DNA from: a candidate division KSB1 bacterium
GTDB taxonomy: Bacteria > Zhuqueibacterota > Zhuqueibacteria > Zhuqueibacterales > Zhuqueibacteraceae
NCBI GenBank assembly: GCA_034506255.1
Contig: JAPDPX010000001.1
Coordinates: forward strand, 685,567-749,566
Length of the DNA stretch: 64,000 nucleotides
Direction: 5' to 3'
The notes below the pieces were generated by a model, which saw only the letters and a program-made list of their open reading frames with translations, was not told the origin of the DNA and searched no databases. The position numbers were made by a program, and so were the translations under genes. Shown here piece after piece: positions 37,035 to 46,982 of the stretch (position 1 is the first letter of the stretch; every line of letters begins with the position of its first letter).

Positions 37035-37091
37035 GCTTTTGGAGGCATAATCCCAACCGCCGCGGGGGAGGCGGCAACCAGGCCGACCGGG

Positions 37092-40000
37092 CTATTTGAT
37101 CAGTTGCATTCTGCCGGTGGCAATACGGTTGCCGGCTTGCAGGCGGAAGATGTAGGTTCCGCTGGAAACCGGAACGCCCGCCTGATTGCGGCCGTTCCAG
37201 CGGCGATGATGCTGGCCCGCGTTTAGCTCGTGGTTGATCAATGTCCGCACCAACTGGCCGTTCATATTGAAGATCTGCAACCGCACCAGGCCGGGCTGGT
37301 CGAGCCGGAAGCGAATCGTAGTTTCAGGATTGAACGGGTTGGGATAAACTTCCGCCGCCAGTTTGTAATCACTGATCGGCGCTTGCGCGGCTTCGGCCCA
37401 CGGCGCGCCGCCCGAGCTTTTCGGAAGCGCCGCCAGCGTCAGCAAGTTGTACCACACTTCATCGCGGGTGACGTTGGACGATGTAATCATCAAGTTCGAG
37501 GCGCTGGTGACATTGTGCGCCGGACCCGAGGAATCGAAGAAATCATCCAGGTCGCTGTAGAACACCGTGTCAACGGGCGTCGCGAGCAGGTCGTCGTAGT
37601 CGCCGAAATTGACCCGCTTCATCTCACCAGTCTGCGACGCGCCCTCCCGTGTGCCGAAGAGGTAGAGCACGTTGTTGGTAACATCGAGAGTGATGACCGG
37701 GCGGGTCCAGCCGTTGCCCTGGATGACGTCATACAGCGTCCAATTGCCGTTCGTTTCGCGATGATACAGGCCGTTTTTTAAAGTGGTGGCACCACCACCG
37801 CCTTTGGTCTTTATGACCATGAAAACCTCGTTGTTGTGGGTCGCCATGGCGATGTGGTTGTCGGCAAAAGTGCCGGAGGGTTGCTGCAAGTTGCCCGTCT
37901 CATCGGTCCACAGCGTATCGTGGTCACTTTCGCTGTGCCGCAGGAAGCCGAATACCGAGGTGCTGTTGCTGCTGTTTTCTGCGTAACCCACACCGATGCT
38001 GTTGGCCCCGCCGTTTTGGAAGGCAACGGCATCGACCAGGCCGGTCGCCTGATTGAGATTGCGCTTGAGGGTAATTTTCGCAGTCCAGGAGGTCCCGTCG
38101 TTGGTTGACTTCTGTCCGCTCAGGGTGGAATCGGCGATCCAGAAGACCCACAAATTGCCGCCCAGGGTGCGGGTGAGCACCATGTTGCTTTCCTGCACGG
38201 AATTGACGGTCTTGGGATAACCGCTGTCGATGCTCCAATTGCCGCCGCTGAAGCTCAACCGCAGAAGCTGGGTGGTGGAGGGCCCGGGCAGCAGGATGTA
38301 GGCCTTGTTGCTGCTGCTCACCAGCACCACATCGGGCCGGGCCTTTTGCGCCGAGCTGATCTGGATGCTTTGCGTCCATGTGAAACCGTCGAATTTCCAC
38401 AAATACCATCTGCTGTCGGTTTTCGACTCCGCCGCGAGCCACCAATAGCCGCCATGATGAAACACTTTACTTTGATTGGCGTTGTCGAACTTGCTGTTGG
38501 TGCCGGGTACGGGTGCACCAAACAGATTGCTCGGTTCGATGTCATAGGGCTGGGAGGCAACCTGTGTGGTTTCAACACTGGTGTAGACGAACAGCGTGTA
38601 GCTGCCATTGACCGCGGGATTGCGCACCGCCGTTTCGGGCAAATACAGAGTGATCGAGTCGTTGTTGGCCGTCTCGACCGTGGCGGGGACCTGAATCTGA
38701 ATGGTGCGTGTGGCGCTGTCCCCCGCGGCGCCGGCCGGTGTGCCATTGAGCTGGACGCCAAGCAAGTTGCCATGCGTGATTTGGGTCGCCGTGTTGAAAC
38801 GCACCCGCACGGTATCCACGCCTGCCAGCATGCGGCCGTGCTTGCCAAGGCGAAAACCAATGGTATAGTTGGCAACTGAATCCGCGTCGGTCGGCAGCAG
38901 GGCCACGCGCGCGGCAGTCACGGTGGTGGTGGCGCGCACCAGATTGTAGGCCGGCGAATACACCGGCATCGGCTGTGCGCTGGTCCAGGCCTGCAGCGAA
39001 TCCAAACCAAAGGCGGTTTTGTTGTAGACGCCGGCGAGGGTGTCAATCTCCACGAAAGCCGTGTCGCCACCTGGAACCGTCACCGGCGTGGTAATGGTGA
39101 CTTCGCGCAGACTGGAATTGGTCCCCACCGTGCTGGCGGCCACGCCGTTGACTTTCACGTGCGCCGGAGCGATTGCGGCCGGCACGTAAGTGTTGAATGG
39201 AAACCGCAGCGATATCGTGCCGATACCGGCCGTGAGTGTGCCATTGCTGCTGTCGGTCAACACCACCGGCACTGTGTAGCTGGCTCGGGCATTCACCTCG
39301 TTTGGTTCCACTATGACGGAATCCACTGCCACCGGAACCGTCGGCGTGTTTTGCAGCAGATTGAACCACATATCGTTGGTGCTGGTGTTGCTGGCGCAGA
39401 CCATCGTGCCAATCGTGCTGTTGACGAATTGGCGGGGCATGGTTGCGTGCTGCAGGGTGTTGCCAGCGGCGAAGATCAGCCGCGCGGCGGTCACACTGCT
39501 CGCCGTGTTTTCGCTGCCGATGGGCACGAGTTTGTACTCCGCAAAACTGCTGTCGGAACGAATGCCGGCCAGGATCAGGGAGTTGCTGGTGGTGTCGATC
39601 GCCAGAGTTGGCGAGGTCCAACCCGCCGCCGGGCTGAAGAAGACGGCATGGTTCGACCAGCTACCGGTGTTGCTGCGTTTGTATAGCGTGTTGCGCGGCA
39701 CCCCGCTGCTGCCGCCAAAATTTCTGGTGATGAGGTAGATGTTGTTGTTCGGATCGACCGCCATGCTGATCTGATTGTTGGCGTTTTCGTTGCCCTGGTA
39801 GGTGAGCAGGTGGGTTTCATCCGTCCAGACACTGTCCGGATCACCTTCGAGATGGCGGAGGAACCCGTAGCGGCTGGTCGAGCTGGAAACACCCTCTTCG
39901 CCATAAGCCACGCCGATGTAATGGTTGCCACTTTGTGTGAAAGCCACGGCATCGGTGGTGCCTTTATTCTGATTGAGTGACGACTTGACGGTGATGGGGG

Positions 40001-40556
40001 TCGCCGACCAGGTCACCCCGCCGTCGGTCGATTTCTTGGCCTGCAGCGTGCCATTGTGGATGCGGAAAACCCACAAGTCGCCATTGGCGGCTGCGGTAAA
40101 ACTCAGAGGATTGGCATCGTCGCTGTTGCCAAAACCGGGGATATTGACACTGAAGGCTGTATTCCACGTGCCGGCGCTGTAGATCAGGCCCCAGAATTTG
40201 ACGGTATTCGTGTGGGAGCGTAATACACCGAGATGCCCGAGATTGCTGTCCAGCAGCACGTCATAGCGGTTTTTGGCGCCTTTGTCCAGCGCTTTATTGC
40301 GCGTCCACACGCCGCCGCCGTCATAGCGCCAAATGTACCAACGGTTGTTGGTGGCATCCAGTGCAATTGCCCACCATTTGCCATCGTGGTAAAACGTCTT
40401 GTTCTGGTTGGATTTGGAAGAGTTGGCGGCCGTGTTGACATGCATGACCGCGCCCGGTTGCGCAAGCACCTGCGGCCCCCACGCCAGCCCGGATAAAATC
40501 AGAGTGCCCAAGAGACTGGCACGCTTTCGCAAAAACCGTGTGACCAACGACACCAT
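37092..40556 (-). CDS. giant secreted propeller-repeat protein with T9SS sorting domain (paralogue A)
   Basis: This 1154-residue exported protein has a signal peptide (LLGTLILSGLAWGPQVLAQ). The architecture is internally duplicated: a BNR/sialidase-like beta-propeller (about 45-400, NQNKTFYHDGKWW, STDGGVTW), two beta-sandwich repeats (about 410-640, VDSVIVEPNEV, TTTVTAARVALLP), a second propeller (about 688-1050, NQSKVFHHGGYWW, STNDGTSW) and a C-terminal sorting domain (VYPNPFNPETTIRF, GTYIFRLQ, MQLIK). No catalytic sialidase residues can be assigned. It may be a surface adhesin or glycan-binding protein. The ATG at 40554-40556 has AGGAG upstream. It is paralogous to the next gene. Confidence 0.82.
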   Translation of the reverse strand: MVSLVTRFLRKRASLLGTLILSGLAWGPQVLAQPGAVMHVNTAANSSKSNQNKTFYHDGKWWAIALDATNNRWYIWRYDGGGVWTRNKALDKGAKNRYDVLLDSNLGHLGVLRSHTNTVKFWGLIYSAGTWNTAFSVNIPGFGNSDDANPLSFTAAANGDLWVFRIHNGTLQAKKSTDGGVTWSATPITVKSSLNQNKGTTDAVAFTQSGNHYIGVAYGEEGVSSSTSRYGFLRHLEGDPDSVWTDETHLLTYQGNENANNQISMAVDPNNNIYLITRNFGGSSGVPRNTLYKRSNTGSWSNHAVFFSPAAGWTSPTLAIDTTSNSLILAGIRSDSSFAEYKLVPIGSENTASSVTAARLIFAAGNTLQHATMPRQFVNSTIGTMVCASNTSTNDMWFNLLQNTPTVPVAVDSVIVEPNEVNARASYTVPVVLTDSSNGTLTAGIGTISLRFPFNTYVPAAIAPAHVKVNGVAASTVGTNSSLREVTITTPVTVPGGDTAFVEIDTLAGVYNKTAFGLDSLQAWTSAQPMPVYSPAYNLVRATTTVTAARVALLPTDADSVANYTIGFRLGKHGRMLAGVDTVRVRFNTATQITHGNLLGVQLNGTPAGAAGDSATRTIQIQVPATVETANNDSITLYLPETAVRNPAVNGSYTLFVYTSVETTQVASQPYDIEPSNLFGAPVPGTNSKFDNANQSKVFHHGGYWWLAAESKTDSRWYLWKFDGFTWTQSIQISSAQKARPDVVLVSSSNKAYILLPGPSTTQLLRLSFSGGNWSIDSGYPKTVNSVQESNMVLTRTLGGNLWVFWIADSTLSGQKSTNDGTSWTAKITLKRNLNQATGLVDAVAFQNGGANSIGVGYAENSSNSTSVFGFLRHSESDHDTLWTDETGNLQQPSGTFADNHIAMATHNNEVFMVIKTKGGGGATTLKNGLYHRETNGNWTLYDVIQGNGWTRPVITLDVTNNVLYLFGTREGASQTGEMKRVNFGDYDDLLATPVDTVFYSDLDDFFDSSGPAHNVTSASNLMITSSNVTRDEVWYNLLTLAALPKSSGGAPWAEAAQAPISDYKLAAEVYPNPFNPETTIRFRLDQPGLVRLQIFNMNGQLVRTLINHELNAGQHHRRWNGRNQAGVPVSSGTYIFRLQAGNRIATGRMQLIK

Positions 40557-40956
40557 GTTGGGACTCCTGCTGATGGTGAAAATCCTTGGGACTCCGTCCA
40601 ACTTGCAGTCCACTGCTTCATGGGCCTCGTCCGTGGAAGCTCTGAAAGGGGAGAGGAAAAGATGGGAAAGCCGCGAGTGTCCGTTCCATGGACCCCAGGC
40701 GCACAGCAGCAATGAAGACGGACACTTCGCTACACTAAATGTGAGTTAAGAATACCCCAGCGGTCGGCAAGTGCGGAAAGTCTGCAGAAAAAGTCGGTAC
40801 AACGGCTTGCATGAGTGCCCTCTCCAACAAAAAAACACCACTTGTCCTGTGTGAGGACAAGTGGTGTCGGGGAAGCCTTGCCATTATCTGCCCGCTTTGT
40901 GCGGGACCATCCGATGGCGGCTGTTGAAAAGTATCTTCCCTGCACCAGCAGCTTTC
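40557..40956. other. spacer between the two giant paralogues
   Basis: About 400 bases without a gene. They hold the terminator of paralogue B (40825-40867) and presumably the promoter of paralogue A, which I cannot identify with confidence. Confidence 0.55.
40825..40867 (-). terminator. Rho-independent terminator of paralogue B
   Basis: ACACCACTTGTCC (40835-40847) pairs with GGACAAGTGGTGT (40855-40867), 13 bp, loop of seven. Read leftwards the stem is followed by seven T (the A-run at 40828-40835). Confidence 0.8.
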
Positions 40957-43900
40957 TTACTTGATGAAGTGCAACAGACCGGTTTGTGCTTGGCCATCAA
41001 CGAGCAGCCGGTAGAAATACGTGCCGCTGGCCACTGGCTCGCCGAGTTGGTTGCGGCCATTCCACCTGCGTTCGTGAGTTCCTGCTGGCAGGTCGCCATT
41101 CACCAGGGTGCGTACCACCTGCCCGTTGAGGTTGAAAATCTGCAGCCGTACGCTGGCCGGGCTGGTCAACCGGAAGCGCAGGTTGGTGACGGGATTGAAG
41201 GGATTGGGATAGGCCGTAATCACGGTTCCCGCACCGGTTGCCACGCCGCTTGCAGTTTGCCGGCTCTCCTCCGGCGCAATCCCGGGTTTGGCCAATGCGC
41301 CGTCGAGCAGGGCGATGAATTGCGACCAGGTCGCGTCGCGCGTGATGTTGCTTGCCAGCACCATCAGATCACTGGCCGAGGTCAAAGTATGATGCGCGGC
41401 TGACAGGTCGAAGAAGTCATCACTGGAATTTTGAAAGATCGTATCGACCGGGGCCGACACCAGATCATTGTAGTGACCGAGCGCCACATGCTTCATCTCG
41501 CCGATTTGCACGGCGCCTTCGGTCGTGCCCATCACGTACAGCTCGCCGTTGCTGGCGTCGATGGCACCAACCGGCCGCGTCCAGCCTTCGCCGATGTTGA
41601 TCGCATAGCTCGACCAATCCCCATCCGTTTCACGATGCATCAGACCGTTTTTGGCGGCGGTGGCGGTGCCCCCCGCAGTTTTCACGATCATGAAGATCTC
41701 ATTGTTGTGCACCAGCATGTTGATGTGGTCATCGGCATCGGTGCCATCGAACTGTTCGAGGTTGGAAGTTTCATCCGTCCAAATCGTATCAGGATCCGTG
41801 TCCTTGTGACGCAAAAAGCCAAAGATCGCGCTCGAGCTCCCATCCTCCGCATAGCCGAGGCCAACATAGCTGTTGCCCGCGTACGTAAAGGGAACGGCAT
41901 CCGTCAAGCCATTCTGATCGTGCAGACCGCTCTTGATCACCACCGCTGATCCCCAGGTGTTGCCGTTGTCACTGGAACGGCGGCCATGGATGGCACCGCC
42001 GCTGATGTAGAACACCCAGAGAGCGCCGTTGTTGGCGCGCACCAGATTCATGTTGGCCTGTTGCACCGCCCACACGGTCTTGGGATAGCCGCTGTCGGTT
42101 GTCCAGGTTTGGCTGCCGGGATTGTAAGTCAGCCGCGTGAGGTAGGTCGTGCTTGCCCCTGGCAGCAGGATATAAACGCGGTTATTCGGGGCGTCGAGGA
42201 TGCAGTCCGGCCGGGCTTTGGAGAGATTGGTGATCAGGCGCACTGCCGTCCAGGTGGTGTCCAACCGCTGGCACAGATACCAGTTCTTGCTGCTCTTGTC
42301 CTGCAGCATCGCCCACCAATAGCCGCCATGATGGAAGATTTTGCTTTGATTTTGGCGCTCGATGTTTTTGGTGGTTGAACTGATGGGCCTGCCGATGCGA
42401 ATGTCATATCCCTGCGATTGCACCAAAGTGGTTTCGACGCTGGTTGCCAAGTGCAAATAAAACGTGTCGGCGTGGGAGGGATTGGTGATTCCAGTATACG
42501 GGATGAAAAGCGTCACCGAATCGGAGTTGTTGATGGTGACCGCTGCCGGCACGGTAATGGTTACCGTGCGATTGCTGCTGTTGCCGGAGGCCGTCGCGCT
42601 CACGGCATTCACTGTCACTCCCGTCAAACTGCCATTGGCAATTACCGTGGGCAAGGGAAATTGCACCGTGAACGTACTGGTGCCACTGAGCAGACGTCCG
42701 GCTGCGCCCACCCGAAAGGCGATGGTATAATTTGCCGCGCTGTCCGCCTCTGCAGGGAAGGGAGTGACGGTCGCGGCGGTGACGGTGGTGTTGGTGGCAA
42801 ACAGGGTGTAGCTTGGCGAGGTCACGGGTGTGTGCTGCGCGCTGGTCCACGCTTCGAGGGTGTAGTTGCCCGCCAACGTCGGATTGAGCAGGCCGGTAGC
42901 GGCGGTGACCTCCACAGTGACGAGGGAAGACGGAGCGATGTTGACCGGCGTCGTAATCGCCAGTTCCCGCGTTGCGGAATTGGCCGAAGCCGTGGCCGCC
43001 GGTGTGCCATTGATCAGGATGTTGGCAGGAGAGATACTGGCCGGCACCAGTGTGTTGTCGGGGAAACGCAAATAAATTTGACCGCTACCGGCGCTCAGCG
43101 CACCACCTGCCGAGACTGTCATCTGGATGGTGTAGCCGGCATTGTAATTGACCGTGTCGGGAGAGACCGCCACCGAGTTGATGATCAGGTTGCTGGCGGC
43201 ACTGATTGGCAGCAGGTTGAACCACAAATCATCGTCGGTCGTATTGTCGCCCACCACCATCAAGCCGGTGGTCGAATTCAGCAAGCCGGCCGGCACACTG
43301 ATGTTGGCGAAGGCATCGGTGCCGGAAGCCAAAAGCGTATCCACCGCGGCGGTCAGCAGGGTGTTTTCCTGGCCGATGCTGCACATTTTGTACTCGACGA
43401 TCGCAGAGGTGGTGTTGCGCCCGAGCAAATAAAGCACCTGATTCTCGCCATCGATCGCAATCGCGGGGGAAGTCCACAAGGGGCCGGTACCAACATTGTT
43501 CACGGCGAACTTGCTCCACACGCCGGCGGTGTTGCGCCGATAGAGGGTGTTGCGGGGATCGCTGCTGTTGCCGCCGGCGGTGCGCACAAACATGTAAATC
43601 TGATTTGTGCCATCAACGGCCATGCAGATGTCATTGAGCGCGACTTCGCTGCCGAAGAAAGTCAGTTGGCTGCTTTCATCCGTCCAGAGGGTGTCGGCAT
43701 CACCGTCGCGATGATAGAGGAAGCCATAAGCGCTGTTTGCCGCATTCTTCTCGGCATAACCGACACCTACGTAATTTTGGCCGCCGAGCGTGAAGGCCAC
43801 GGCATCGGTTGTGCCTGTGGAAACATTCAGGCCGGTTTTGATGGTAATGGCGGGACTCCAGGTCGTGCCCATATTGCTGGAGTAAGTCGCCTGCAAGTTG

Positions 43901-44403
43901 CTGCTGCCATCGACACGAAACAGCCACAGGGTTCCGTTCCTGGCCAGCACCATGCTCACCGGGTTGGATTTGTCGGGATGCACGAAATACTGAAGCGTCG
44001 ACTTTTCCAGTTCCTTCGACCAGAGGCCACCGGCGTAGCCATACCGCCGAAAGCGCGGTTTGGTATGATGCGAGGCAAAGGTGTAAAGCTTGTCATTCAC
44101 CGTGTCCAGGACCGCGTCGATGTAATAACTGGTGCTGGCTTCCTGTTTGTTGGTCCTCGTCCAAACACTGCCATCGTACTTCCAGATATACCACTTGGCC
44201 TGCGCTTCATGATAGCCCAAAGTCCACCACATGCCATCATAGAAAAACACTTTGCTTTGATTGGACTTACGAAACTCGGCGGTGGTGGAGACGGCGAGCG
44301 GCGAACCCGGCTGGGCGAAGAGAGGGGCGGCACATACGAGAAAGCTCACGATCCATACAAATAGCACTCCCCATAACCGCGAGCACTTTGATGTCGATAG
44401 CAT
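40957..44403 (-). CDS. giant secreted propeller-repeat protein with T9SS sorting domain (paralogue B)
   Basis: This 1148-residue protein has the same layout as its neighbour: signal peptide (SFLVCAAPLFAQ), first propeller (about 40-400, NQSKVFFYDGMWW), two beta-sandwich repeats (about 410-640, INSVAVSPDTV, TTVTAATVTPFP), second propeller (about 682-1045, NQSKIFHHGGYWW) and sorting domain (AYPNPFNPVTNLRF, GTYFYRLLVDG, LHFIK). Sequence identity between the two is high in the propellers' WW and SVW motifs but the linkers differ. The ATG at 44401-44403 has TGGAGG upstream. Tandem duplication is likely; the ligand is unknown. Confidence 0.82.
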   Translation of the reverse strand: MLSTSKCSRLWGVLFVWIVSFLVCAAPLFAQPGSPLAVSTTAEFRKSNQSKVFFYDGMWWTLGYHEAQAKWYIWKYDGSVWTRTNKQEASTSYYIDAVLDTVNDKLYTFASHHTKPRFRRYGYAGGLWSKELEKSTLQYFVHPDKSNPVSMVLARNGTLWLFRVDGSSNLQATYSSNMGTTWSPAITIKTGLNVSTGTTDAVAFTLGGQNYVGVGYAEKNAANSAYGFLYHRDGDADTLWTDESSQLTFFGSEVALNDICMAVDGTNQIYMFVRTAGGNSSDPRNTLYRRNTAGVWSKFAVNNVGTGPLWTSPAIAIDGENQVLYLLGRNTTSAIVEYKMCSIGQENTLLTAAVDTLLASGTDAFANISVPAGLLNSTTGLMVVGDNTTDDDLWFNLLPISAASNLIINSVAVSPDTVNYNAGYTIQMTVSAGGALSAGSGQIYLRFPDNTLVPASISPANILINGTPAATASANSATRELAITTPVNIAPSSLVTVEVTAATGLLNPTLAGNYTLEAWTSAQHTPVTSPSYTLFATNTTVTAATVTPFPAEADSAANYTIAFRVGAAGRLLSGTSTFTVQFPLPTVIANGSLTGVTVNAVSATASGNSSNRTVTITVPAAVTINNSDSVTLFIPYTGITNPSHADTFYLHLATSVETTLVQSQGYDIRIGRPISSTTKNIERQNQSKIFHHGGYWWAMLQDKSSKNWYLCQRLDTTWTAVRLITNLSKARPDCILDAPNNRVYILLPGASTTYLTRLTYNPGSQTWTTDSGYPKTVWAVQQANMNLVRANNGALWVFYISGGAIHGRRSSDNGNTWGSAVVIKSGLHDQNGLTDAVPFTYAGNSYVGLGYAEDGSSSAIFGFLRHKDTDPDTIWTDETSNLEQFDGTDADDHINMLVHNNEIFMIVKTAGGTATAAKNGLMHRETDGDWSSYAINIGEGWTRPVGAIDASNGELYVMGTTEGAVQIGEMKHVALGHYNDLVSAPVDTIFQNSSDDFFDLSAAHHTLTSASDLMVLASNITRDATWSQFIALLDGALAKPGIAPEESRQTASGVATGAGTVITAYPNPFNPVTNLRFRLTSPASVRLQIFNLNGQVVRTLVNGDLPAGTHERRWNGRNQLGEPVASGTYFYRLLVDGQAQTGLLHFIK

Positions 44404-44864
44404 ATTGGATGCCTCCAAAAAAGATGAGACGAAAAATGTATAAGGAGCCTGATTTGAGTTGGTTTGCAGGTGGCAAGCGTGTGGATGGTTAAACATCAAC
44501 GCGCTTGGCAGCAACCTTTTATCTCCAACCAGGTATTGGCACAAAAAGCAACCGGCTGGTTTACCCGTCAAGGTATCGTCATCCACCTCACGGCCGGCAA
44601 GCGGGTTGTCGGTTCGTGATGCAGGCCAATAAGCAGACGAGAATGGCAAGCGCTGATTTTATCCAGGCATCCGTTTATTACACCAGAAGAGAGGGAAATG
44701 CGGAATTTCGTCGCAATTGCATGCGTCGCCGGAGGGTATCGCCAGCTTTTGCTTGCATGTTCTAGGCAATTTTGCTATGTTCGTACCCACGCGTGACAAG
44801 ACCATGCTGCTTCCCGATGATCGCAAGCAACTGCAACAACATGCCAACTCTTTTCCCCGCGAAG
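44404..44864. other. divergent intergenic region with thiI promoter
   Basis: About 460 bases separate paralogue B from thiI. The thiI promoter at 44753-44781 is clear. The left part must hold the paralogue B promoter but shows no motif I can defend. Confidence 0.55.
44753..44781 (+). promoter_or_regulatory. sigma70-type promoter for thiI operon
   Basis: TTGCAT (44753-44758) and TATGTT (44776-44781) with a 17-base spacer. Transcription would begin near 44788, which rules out translation starts upstream of that point. Confidence 0.6.
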
Positions 44865-46091
44865 ATGACTGCCACCGCGGTGGTGATTCACTACCATGAG
44901 ATTGCCCTGAAAGGCAACAACCGGCGTTATTTCGAGAAGAAGCTGCAACGCAACATCATGCGCGCAACGGCGTCGCTGGGCATGCTCGAGGTGCGGCGTC
45001 TGCCGGGCCGCTTGCTGGGAATTCTGTCGCCGCAAGCCGATTGGCCGCAATTGCGCCAGGCTCTGCAACAGGTCTTTGGAGTGGCCTACTTTGCGCCCAC
45101 AATCAGAGTCCCGCAGGATTTGGAGGCCATCAAGCATGCGGCACGAGAGCTGTTGCAGGGCAAAACCTTTGCGAGCTTCAAAGTGGAAACCAAACGCGCG
45201 CAAAAGGCCTTTGCCTGGACTTCGCCCCAGGTCAATGCCGCGCTCGGAGAATATTTATGCGCGCATTTTCCGGCCAAGGTGGATCTCACACATCCCGAAG
45301 TCACGCTGTGGGTCGAAATCGCCGATGATTATGCCCTGCTGTACTGCGAGCGGGTAGCGGGAGCCGGCGGCCTGCCGGTGGGAACCAGCGAGCGCGCAGT
45401 TTGCCTGATCTCCGGCGGCATCGATTCGCCGGTGGCGGCCTATCGCCTCATGCGACGCGGCGTGAAGTTGATCTTCGTGCATTTCCACAGCGCACCGTTC
45501 ACCAGCACCGCCTCCCAGCGGCTGGTCGAGCGCCAGGTTCAGCTTCTCACCCGTTTTCAGTTCCTGTCTTCGCTGTATTTGCTCCCCTTCGCCGAGGTGC
45601 AGCGGCATCTGGTGGCGGTTTGCCCGCCGAGTCTGCGGGTCATCCTTTACCGCCGCGCAATGTTGCGCCTGGCGGAGCGTATCGCGCAAAACTATCATGC
45701 ACCGGCATTGGTGACCGGCGACAATGTGGCGCAAGTGGCCAGCCAAACGCTGTCGAACCTGCATGTGATCAGTGCCGCGGTCGGGCTGCCGGTCATCCGG
45801 CCCCTGGCAGGAGAGGACAAGCAGGACATCATCGCGCAGGCGCGTCAAATCGGCACCTATGCCATCTCCATCGAACCGTATGAAGATTGTTGCTCCCTGT
45901 TTGCCGCGCCCAATCCTGAAACGCATGCCCGGCTCGAGACCGTCAGGCGATTCGAGGCAATGTTCGACCTGGAGGCGGAACTCGGCAAGGCGCTGCAACA
46001 AGCCGTGATCAAGCGTTATCGCTTCCGCCGCCAGGTGTGTGAGGAGCTGCCGGCACCACCGGCTGCGTCGGCGAATCGCGAACAACTCTGA
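44865..46091 (+). CDS. thiI: tRNA uridine 4-sulfurtransferase ThiI (no rhodanese domain)
   Basis: This 408-residue protein makes 4-thiouridine in tRNA and/or serves thiamine sulfur transfer. It has an N-terminal ferredoxin-like segment, a THUMP domain (about 60-165) and a PP-loop ATPase domain (SGGIDSP, 183-189). It ends without the C-terminal rhodanese domain of the E. coli enzyme, like the Bacillus form. DCCSLFAAP carries cysteines near the end of the PP-loop domain. The start at 44865 is chosen by homology; ATGs at 44817 and 44841 are in frame and no site decides. trmI begins 18 bases later. Confidence 0.92.
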   Translation: MTATAVVIHYHEIALKGNNRRYFEKKLQRNIMRATASLGMLEVRRLPGRLLGILSPQADWPQLRQALQQVFGVAYFAPTIRVPQDLEAIKHAARELLQGKTFASFKVETKRAQKAFAWTSPQVNAALGEYLCAHFPAKVDLTHPEVTLWVEIADDYALLYCERVAGAGGLPVGTSERAVCLISGGIDSPVAAYRLMRRGVKLIFVHFHSAPFTSTASQRLVERQVQLLTRFQFLSSLYLLPFAEVQRHLVAVCPPSLRVILYRRAMLRLAERIAQNYHAPALVTGDNVAQVASQTLSNLHVISAAVGLPVIRPLAGEDKQDIIAQARQIGTYAISIEPYEDCCSLFAAPNPETHARLETVRRFEAMFDLEAELGKALQQAVIKRYRFRRQVCEELPAPPAASANREQL

Positions 46092-46109
46092 TCAGCAATA
46101 CCGCCGTTC

Positions 46110-46982
46110 ATGAAAAATCCCAGCCAGGCGTTTGCCGAAAATGACGCGGTGATTTTCTACGACCGCAAGGAACGTCTCTATTACGACGTCCTGCGACCGG
46201 GACGGTCAACCAACATCCGCGGTGATTTGCTGCCACATGATCAAATCATCGGACGCCGGGAAGGTTTCATTTTGCGTTCACAGCGCGACAAGCCCTATTG
46301 GGTTTTTCGGCCGACGCTCAACGATCATGTCGTGCACATGCGCCGCGGTGCCACGGTGATCTATCCCAAGGATTTGGGAGTGATGTTGCAATATGCCGAC
46401 ATCTATCCCGGCGCCACCGTGGTGGAATCCGGCCTGGGTTCGGGTGCACTGGCCACCGCCTTACTGCGCATGGTGGGGCCGCAGGGGAGGGTCATCAGCT
46501 ACGAAATACGCCAGGATTTCATCACTCTGGCACAACGCAATTTACAGCTCTTTGCCGGGGAAACACCCAATCATGTGGTGCGGCAGTGCGATATCTATGA
46601 GCATTTTGAAGAGGAACAAGTGGACCGGCTGTTGCTGGACGTGCCGGAGCCGTGGCGGGTGCTGCCCGGTGCCACCCCAAAGTTGCGTGCCGGTGCAATT
46701 GTTTGCAGTTATTCCCCCACCATCATTCAGGCCAAATCATTTGTCGAGGCCTTGCGTGCCGAGCATTGCTTCATCGCCATTCAAACGCTGGAGGTGATGC
46801 TGCGGCCCTGGAACATCGCCGGTCTGTCGGTGCGGCCAGCATTGCGCATGGTGGGACATACCGGCTTCCTGACCTTTGCCCGCAAATCCGAGAAATCGAC
46901 CTTGCCACCCGAACCCCCTCCGGAAGCGGAAACCACTGCTGCCGGATCACCAAATGAGGAGGAGCATGAAGCACAAGCATGA
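46110..46982 (+). CDS. trmI: tRNA (adenine-N1)-methyltransferase TrmI
   Basis: This 290-residue SAM-dependent enzyme should form 1-methyladenosine at position 58 in the T-loop of tRNA. A small N-terminal beta domain ([10 protein letters not shown]) precedes a Rossmann fold with motif [11 protein letters not shown] (106-115), YEIRQDF and LLDVPEPW (about 172-180). The C-terminal tail is acidic and low in complexity. It is co-oriented with thiI and overlaps the deoxyhypusine-synthase-like start by 17 bases, suggesting coupled translation of a tRNA/translation modification operon. Confidence 0.92.
   Translation: MKNPSQAFAENDAVIFYDRKERLYYDVLRPGRSTNIRGDLLPHDQIIGRREGFILRSQRDKPYWVFRPTLNDHVVHMRRGATVIYPKDLGVMLQYADIYPGATVVESGLGSGALATALLRMVGPQGRVISYEIRQDFITLAQRNLQLFAGETPNHVVRQCDIYEHFEEEQVDRLLLDVPEPWRVLPGATPKLRAGAIVCSYSPTIIQAKSFVEALRAEHCFIAIQTLEVMLRPWNIAGLSVRPALRMVGHTGFLTFARKSEKSTLPPEPPPEAETTAAGSPNEEEHEAQA

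Noticed and set aside
44772..44864. Longer thiI start at 44772
   Set aside because: It lies inside the promoter -10 element at 44776-44781, so it would not be in the transcript.
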